64,000 nucleotides of DNA from an uncultured Flavobacteriales bacterium. GTDB lineage: Bacteria; Bacteroidota; Bacteroidia; Flavobacteriales; BACL11. Position 1 is the stretch's first letter. Each line of letters opens with the position of its first letter. The stretch spans positions 1 through 64,000 of the forward strand of contig CAJIYG010000009.1 of assembly GCA_905181585.1 (NCBI GenBank), read 5' to 3'. Positions 61,001-64,000 of this stretch are shown piece by piece. The notes beneath the pieces are model-generated. The model was not told where the DNA came from. It saw only the letters and a list, made by a program, of their open reading frames with translations, and did not search any database. A program made the translations under genes and the position numbers.

Positions 61001-61180
61001 AATTTCAAGTGGTGAAGCACCTGGGTATATTGCTTGAACAGAAATCATTTTTGCTGTTCTTTCTGGAAAAAATGTTTTCCTAAGATTAAACAAGCCCATA
61101 GAGCCAAATACAATTATAAGAAGCATAATAATATTTGCAGCTATTGGATATTTTATAAAATAGGTAATTAGTGCTTTCAT
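57995..61180 (-). CDS. RND efflux pump permease (AcrB/HAE-like)
   Basis: Proton-driven inner-membrane transporter of 1061 residues with the two-fold RND layout: helix 1 (IAANIIMLLIIVFGSMGLF), a first large periplasmic loop, helices 2-6, helix 7, a second loop and helices 8-12. The proton-relay Asp pair is in GILVDDGIVIAENI (about residue 400), and the matching second-half segment is GILVNDSLVFISKF. MSVQAIYPGASPLEIEQMV-type residues near the N-terminus are family-typical (here MISVQAIYPGASPLEIEQM). The substrate is unknown; likely hydrophobic toxins, detergents or surface lipids. It overlaps HlyD and TolC genes at both ends by a few bases. Confidence 0.93.
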   Translation of the reverse strand: MKALITYFIKYPIAANIIMLLIIVFGSMGLFNLRKTFFPERTAKMISVQAIYPGASPLEIEQMVTLKIEDNLDGITGIKRITSKSLENTSRVTIEIENNANNQYVLQDVKNAVDRISSFPQQMESPSIFLMEDLNPSISFAINGNVSLRQLKGVAEKIEDDLKALDGISKVKISGYPIEEIEISVRENDLKKFNISFDEIAFSIKNENIDITGGTIKTSKENYKIRSNNKKYQDKEIGEIVVKKLNDRIIKIKDIANVKRVWQDVSNRKYFNNVKGVVINVFNTNNEDISIVASKTKAYIENFNLINNDIRADVIQDSSIIIEQRIALLNKNGIIGFILVLIILTLFLHPSLAGWVAIAIPISFAGMFILASFYGITLNVISLFGMIIVIGILVDDGIVIAENIYQRYEKGEDPYNAAINGTLEVLPAVFSAILTTIVAFSLFFMLDGMLGDFFPEMGFVVIGTLIFSLIEGAFILPTHIAHSKALKGKQPNKIIKKIISKSTSFLENIRIRYYTPLLSFTLKNPFTIILSSVCLLAITISAMSAGLIKSTVFPNIEGDNIIINLKFEAGTSEEKTVKWINYIEDKIIETNKEISEKYNEGKSLFIAIEKTIGNTQASDDWAEPTAQGSEKAALNIILLPSEERSIGTSEITNFLKNNVGEIPGVESLSFDVSGPFGKAISIALYSEDSDELNNAIEILKEQMNQLGTMKNIQSSDQKGLKEIELKLKNKAFQMGLSTNEIMNEIRKGFYGLESQKLQIGTDEVKVWIRYSKEDRNSIRDLEQMRIKLLNKDYLVKDLTEITIKRGLVSIDHLYGKRSIQINADLLNPKTDNPITITSSIEEFINTEIKTNYPSINHSIEGQIRSQEETGNSLKTSGPIVLILMLTIILFTFRSFLQTFAVFTLIPFGFIGVGWGHFIHDFQLSMFSYFGMIALIGILVNDSLVFISKFNTNLKSGEKFDKALTITGMSRFRPILLTSVTTIVGLAPLIFEKQLQAQFLIPMAIAIAYGLIMATLLTLVFLPALLKIINKIRFIKEWVFSGEKLNSEDREPAIKEMIYEKM

Positions 61181-62286
61181 TTTTTTGTATTTACTCTAAC
61201 TGTCATCCCCGAAAATGATCCTTTTATTGGTTCTGCTAATAATTGGTCTCCATTTTTTAATCCTTTAACAATTACGTCTTCTTCATTAATTTGAATAATC
61301 TCAATAGTTCTGGCTATTAGCTTATTTTCCTCTATCAAAAAAACTTTATCTTCATTAAGCAGGCTTCTGTTTATTAAGTATGATTCATTATTGTTGCCTG
61401 AATAAATATTACCATAAACATACATTCCGCTAAATAAATTTTCGCCTGAAAGATTGATAAATACACTCATATTTTGTGATGAAGGATCAATGCTTGTATT
61501 AATTCGACTTACCTTCCCCTCCCAAATCCCCTCTATTTCATCTGATTTTATTTTAACTATTTGGTTTTTCTTTAGCATTAAAGTGTTTTTAATATTTGTA
61601 CTAGATTCAAATTCTAATTTTTTTGGATTCTCTAATTTTCCGATTTTTTGACCAACCATAATATTTGTTCCAGACTTTACGCTCACACTATTTAGTACAC
61701 CATTGAAAGGACTAATTATTATGTGCTTACTTAGTCTTTCTTCAGTTGCTTTTGTTGTAAAATATGCTTGATAAAAATTTTGTCCTGAAAGATAATTCCT
61801 AAACTTAGAATCCTTAATTATTGGCAATTTTGGCAATACTTTATTAAATTCTATTTTATTTAAGAAATTTAACCAAACGTTATATGATTCGGGATAATCA
61901 AATTTTATTTCAGAAACTAGCAGAGCAACCTGATTTAGTAAATTACTTTTTTGACTATTTAGGTTATTTTCTATTTCAGAAAATTTGACGTAGCCCAGAG
62001 TATCTCCTATCTCAAATTTAATTCCTGACTTAAATGATTTCCCCATAAAAATACCAGAGACTTCACTTACTATATCAATTTCATCTACAGATTTTAGTTT
62101 GCCATAAACAGGAACTTTTATTTTATTATTAGACAATATAACGGTCTTAGCATTTACCAGCTTTGTTGCTTTAGATAATTTATTGATACTGTTATCTAAT
62201 TTAAAGCTCATAATAATCTTGATTACTACAAATGCTACTAATACAATTAATAAAGTTCTTATTATTTTTCTTTTATTTTCTGTCAT
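61177..62286 (-). CDS. RND periplasmic adaptor (HlyD/MFP family)
   Basis: Membrane-fusion protein bridging the RND pump and TolC-type channel, about 369 residues. I use the ATG at 62286 (MTENKRKII) rather than the TTG at 62310, because it gives a compact N-terminal anchor (RTLLIVLVAFVVIKIIMSF) and a 14-base overlap with tetR. Barrel-sandwich halves are seen in VSEVSGIFMGKSFKSGIKFEIGD and IIISPFNGVLNSVSVKSGTNIMVGQKIG. The hairpin between them is short. It shares 4 bases with the RND gene start. Confidence 0.88.
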   Translation of the reverse strand: MTENKRKIIRTLLIVLVAFVVIKIIMSFKLDNSINKLSKATKLVNAKTVILSNNKIKVPVYGKLKSVDEIDIVSEVSGIFMGKSFKSGIKFEIGDTLGYVKFSEIENNLNSQKSNLLNQVALLVSEIKFDYPESYNVWLNFLNKIEFNKVLPKLPIIKDSKFRNYLSGQNFYQAYFTTKATEERLSKHIIISPFNGVLNSVSVKSGTNIMVGQKIGKLENPKKLEFESSTNIKNTLMLKKNQIVKIKSDEIEGIWEGKVSRINTSIDPSSQNMSVFINLSGENLFSGMYVYGNIYSGNNNESYLINRSLLNEDKVFLIEENKLIARTIEIIQINEEDVIVKGLKNGDQLLAEPIKGSFSGMTVRVNTKK

Positions 62287-62914
62287 TTTCGATTTTTTGA
62301 TTTTTTTCAAAATAATTTACCCCTCTCTTTGTTGCTAATCCTCTCAGATGCAATTCTCTTTTTTCTTTAACTAGGTGTTCAAACTTATATTGGTTTCTTG
62401 GAAATATTTTTGTATCAGTAATTGTATAAATATTTGAAACAATTAGTTCTGTTACAATTTCAACATTAATTTCTTTTCTTAGTAATCCTTGTTCAATACC
62501 TTTTAGTACAATTCTGCTTACCGCAGACACTATTGCCAATTTTCTAAGATTATTCATAAATTTGAATGATTCAGGATGATATTTCTTCAAATTTTCTATC
62601 ATTTGAGGATTTTTTCTAATACTCTTAGAGGTGTTAATAATATGATCATCCATTGCAAAAAACAGATCAATTATATTTTCATGTTTATTTTCAAGTATTG
62701 ATATATCCTTAAGCATTTGGTTATGCCTGTGTTTAAAACATTTTAATACCAGTTCTTTTTTATTTTGGAAATATTTATATAATGTTTTTTTAGAAATAGA
62801 TAAGAGTCTTGCTATCTCATCCATACTTAAAACTTTAACACCGTGTTTATTAATAAGAGAATGAGTGTCTTCAATTATTTTAGATTCAGCCTCGCATGAT
62901 ACTAGCGTTTTCAT
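62273..62914 (-). CDS. TetR/AcrR family transcriptional regulator of the efflux operon
   Basis: Regulator of 213 residues. The N-terminal helix-turn-helix domain is clear (VLSMDEIARLLSISKKTLYKYFQNKKELV, about residues 28-56; shown for identification), and the C-terminal ligand-binding domain is divergent, as is normal. It is the first gene of the efflux operon, so it probably represses itself and the pump genes. A -7 box (TATCTTTG) lies only 4 bases before the ATG, and an inverted repeat GGAAAC-N17-GTTTCC is just upstream, a candidate operator. Ligand unknown. Confidence 0.9.
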   Translation of the reverse strand: MKTLVSCEAESKIIEDTHSLINKHGVKVLSMDEIARLLSISKKTLYKYFQNKKELVLKCFKHRHNQMLKDISILENKHENIIDLFFAMDDHIINTSKSIRKNPQMIENLKKYHPESFKFMNNLRKLAIVSAVSRIVLKGIEQGLLRKEINVEIVTELIVSNIYTITDTKIFPRNQYKFEHLVKEKRELHLRGLATKRGVNYFEKNQKIENDRK

Positions 62915-62918
62915 TGTG

Positions 62919-62973
62919 CAAAGATATATATACTATTCTATTTTGGAAACGTTTTTAACATTATAGTGTTTCC
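62919..62973 (-). promoter_or_regulatory. tetR efflux promoter with candidate operator
   Basis: On the minus strand TATCTTTG (62926-62919) matches TAnnTTTG, 4 bases before the tetR ATG, suggesting a leaderless mRNA. GGAAAC (62945-62950) and GTTTCC (62968-62973) form an inverted repeat with 17 bases between, placed over the expected -33 region, where a bound repressor would block transcription. Operator function is inferred. Confidence 0.45.
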
Positions 62974-63055
62974 TTTTTTTCAATCAACATTCACTAGTTA
63001 ATAATCAATATGTTTTTTTGTTTTTTTTATCTTGTTATTACCCAGTTTTGTATTT

Positions 63056-64000
63056 ATGTTTAAAAAAGTATTATTTCTTATTATATTTCAGTTTTTTATT
63101 ATTCAAACATATTTGTATTCATCTAGTTATCAAGCTAATTTTAAAGATTCTATCTCTGAAACATCACTGCCTACTAATGATTCGCTTTTAAGTTTTGCAT
63201 ATTCATTTGATGTCTTAAATTCTAATTCAGAAATCAATTTTATTTATAACTCACATGTTAAGGATGCTATAGATAAATATTTAGCAAGTCCAATTCTGAT
63301 TTCTCGAATGTTGTCATATTCAAAATTTTATTTTTCAATTTTTGAATCTCAGCTTGATAAGTATAATTTACCTTTTGAGCTAAAATACTTAGCAATTGTA
63401 GAATCAGCACTTAATCCAAGAGCTAAGTCTAAGTCTGGAGCAAGAGGTTTATGGCAGTTTATGTACCCTACTGGTAAACAGTATGGCCTAAATGTTACTT
63501 CTTATATTGACGATAGGCTTGACCCTTTAAAATCTACTATTGCAGCATGTGAATATTTCACTAAATTATATGATACTTTTGGGGATTGGAATCTTGTTTT
63601 AGCAGCATATAATGCTGGACCAGGTTATCTTCAACGTAAAATTTATTCCACAAGTCAAAATGATTATTGGTCTTTAAGACCTTATTTAAGAAAAGAAACT
63701 CGAGGCTATGTACCTAAATTTATGGCTATTACATACTTAATGGAGAATTATAGTAAGCATAATATAGTGCCTGAATCTACAATCTTTGATGATCTTATTT
63801 CTGATACAATCTATATTTCACAGCAAGTTAATTTTAATGTTTTATCTGATCTTTTATGCATTAAAGAAACAGACTTGATATTTTTAAATCCATCTTTTAA
63901 AAATAAAATTATTCCAGTTAATTCTTATATAGTTTTGCCCGAATTTGCAGCTAATGACTATTATCTTAATAAAAAAACTTTCTATAACTTTATAACATCT
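63056..64000 (+). CDS. MltD-type lytic transglycosylase, 3' end beyond window
   Basis: Open frame from the ATG at 63056 to the window edge (315 codons, no stop). Signal peptide 1-22, then an SLT/GH23 domain: the catalytic Glu116 in YLAIVESALNPRAKS, followed by GARGLWQFM, and AAYNAGPGYLQRKI further on. These are the standard motifs of membrane-bound lytic transglycosylase D, which cleaves peptidoglycan glycan strands to anhydro-muropeptides. The visible part after about residue 270 (VLSDLLCIKETDLIFLNPSF, then IIPVNSYIVLP) looks like a LysM-type wall-binding region. Divergent from the tetR operon with 141 bases between. Confidence 0.9.
   Translation, partial: MFKKVLFLIIFQFFIIQTYLYSSSYQANFKDSISETSLPTNDSLLSFAYSFDVLNSNSEINFIYNSHVKDAIDKYLASPILISRMLSYSKFYFSIFESQLDKYNLPFELKYLAIVESALNPRAKSKSGARGLWQFMYPTGKQYGLNVTSYIDDRLDPLKSTIAACEYFTKLYDTFGDWNLVLAAYNAGPGYLQRKIYSTSQNDYWSLRPYLRKETRGYVPKFMAITYLMENYSKHNIVPESTIFDDLISDTIYISQQVNFNVLSDLLCIKETDLIFLNPSFKNKIIPVNSYIVLPEFAANDYYLNKKTFYNFITS

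Overview
The window is AT-rich and looks like a chromosomal segment of a marine Bacteroidota, most likely Flavobacteriales. The support is Bacteroidota -7 boxes (TAnnTTTG) before several genes, type IX secretion (T9SS) sorting domains of type A and type B, PorP/SprF and SprE/PorW proteins, and gene orders typical of Flavobacteriia: M23 peptidase / sprE / bactofilin / atpZ / atpB-E-F-H-A-G without atpD-atpC, and flippase / dut / nucleotidyltransferase / TPR / DUF4292 / M23. No rRNA, tRNA, CRISPR array or insertion sequence was seen, and no stretch over 300 bases lacks a gene.

Region 1 (1-15463, minus strand) is the accessory part. It holds a beta-glucan degradation operon read from about 8515 down to 1: a modular secreted protein, a GH16 laminarinase-type enzyme, a GH3 beta-glucosidase, an outer-membrane protein and the start of a lipoprotein. 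Upstream of it lies a very large modular surface protein (8633-15463). The GH16 enzyme and both modular proteins share one cysteine-rich beta-sandwich-like module (WCGxC, then D-x-D-G-D, then Y-[EK]-[FY]-K-[FY]-x-x-D), present about 12 times. I read it as a candidate carbohydrate-binding module, and it is the most interesting item here.

Region 2 (15739-25415) has gap and a divergent BadF-type kinase, then a minus-strand run of six closely spaced genes: M23 peptidase, GH3-auxin-family enzyme, dxr, rseP, cation/proton antiporter and ALDH7.

Region 3 (25499-51311, plus strand) runs through sprE, bactofilin, the F1Fo ATP synthase genes, a crotonase, a flippase, dut, a nucleotidyltransferase, a TPR protein, a DUF4292 lipoprotein, an EnvC-like peptidase, tatA, gatA, DUF3108 and another M23 peptidase. 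It ends in a T9SS trio: a type B sorted SBBP-repeat protein, PorP/SprF and an OmpA-family protein.

Region 4 (51302-62914, minus strand) has dxs-asnS-rpoN-membrane protein, and a TetR-HlyD-RND-TolC efflux operon with a clear terminator. At the right edge a MltD-type lytic transglycosylase runs out of the window.

Many genes, including the essential atpA, atpG, asnS and dxs, are split by one-base frame breaks. Several lie at homopolymers or near-repeats, so I treat them as sequencing or assembly indels and annotate full spans across them, not as pseudogenes.
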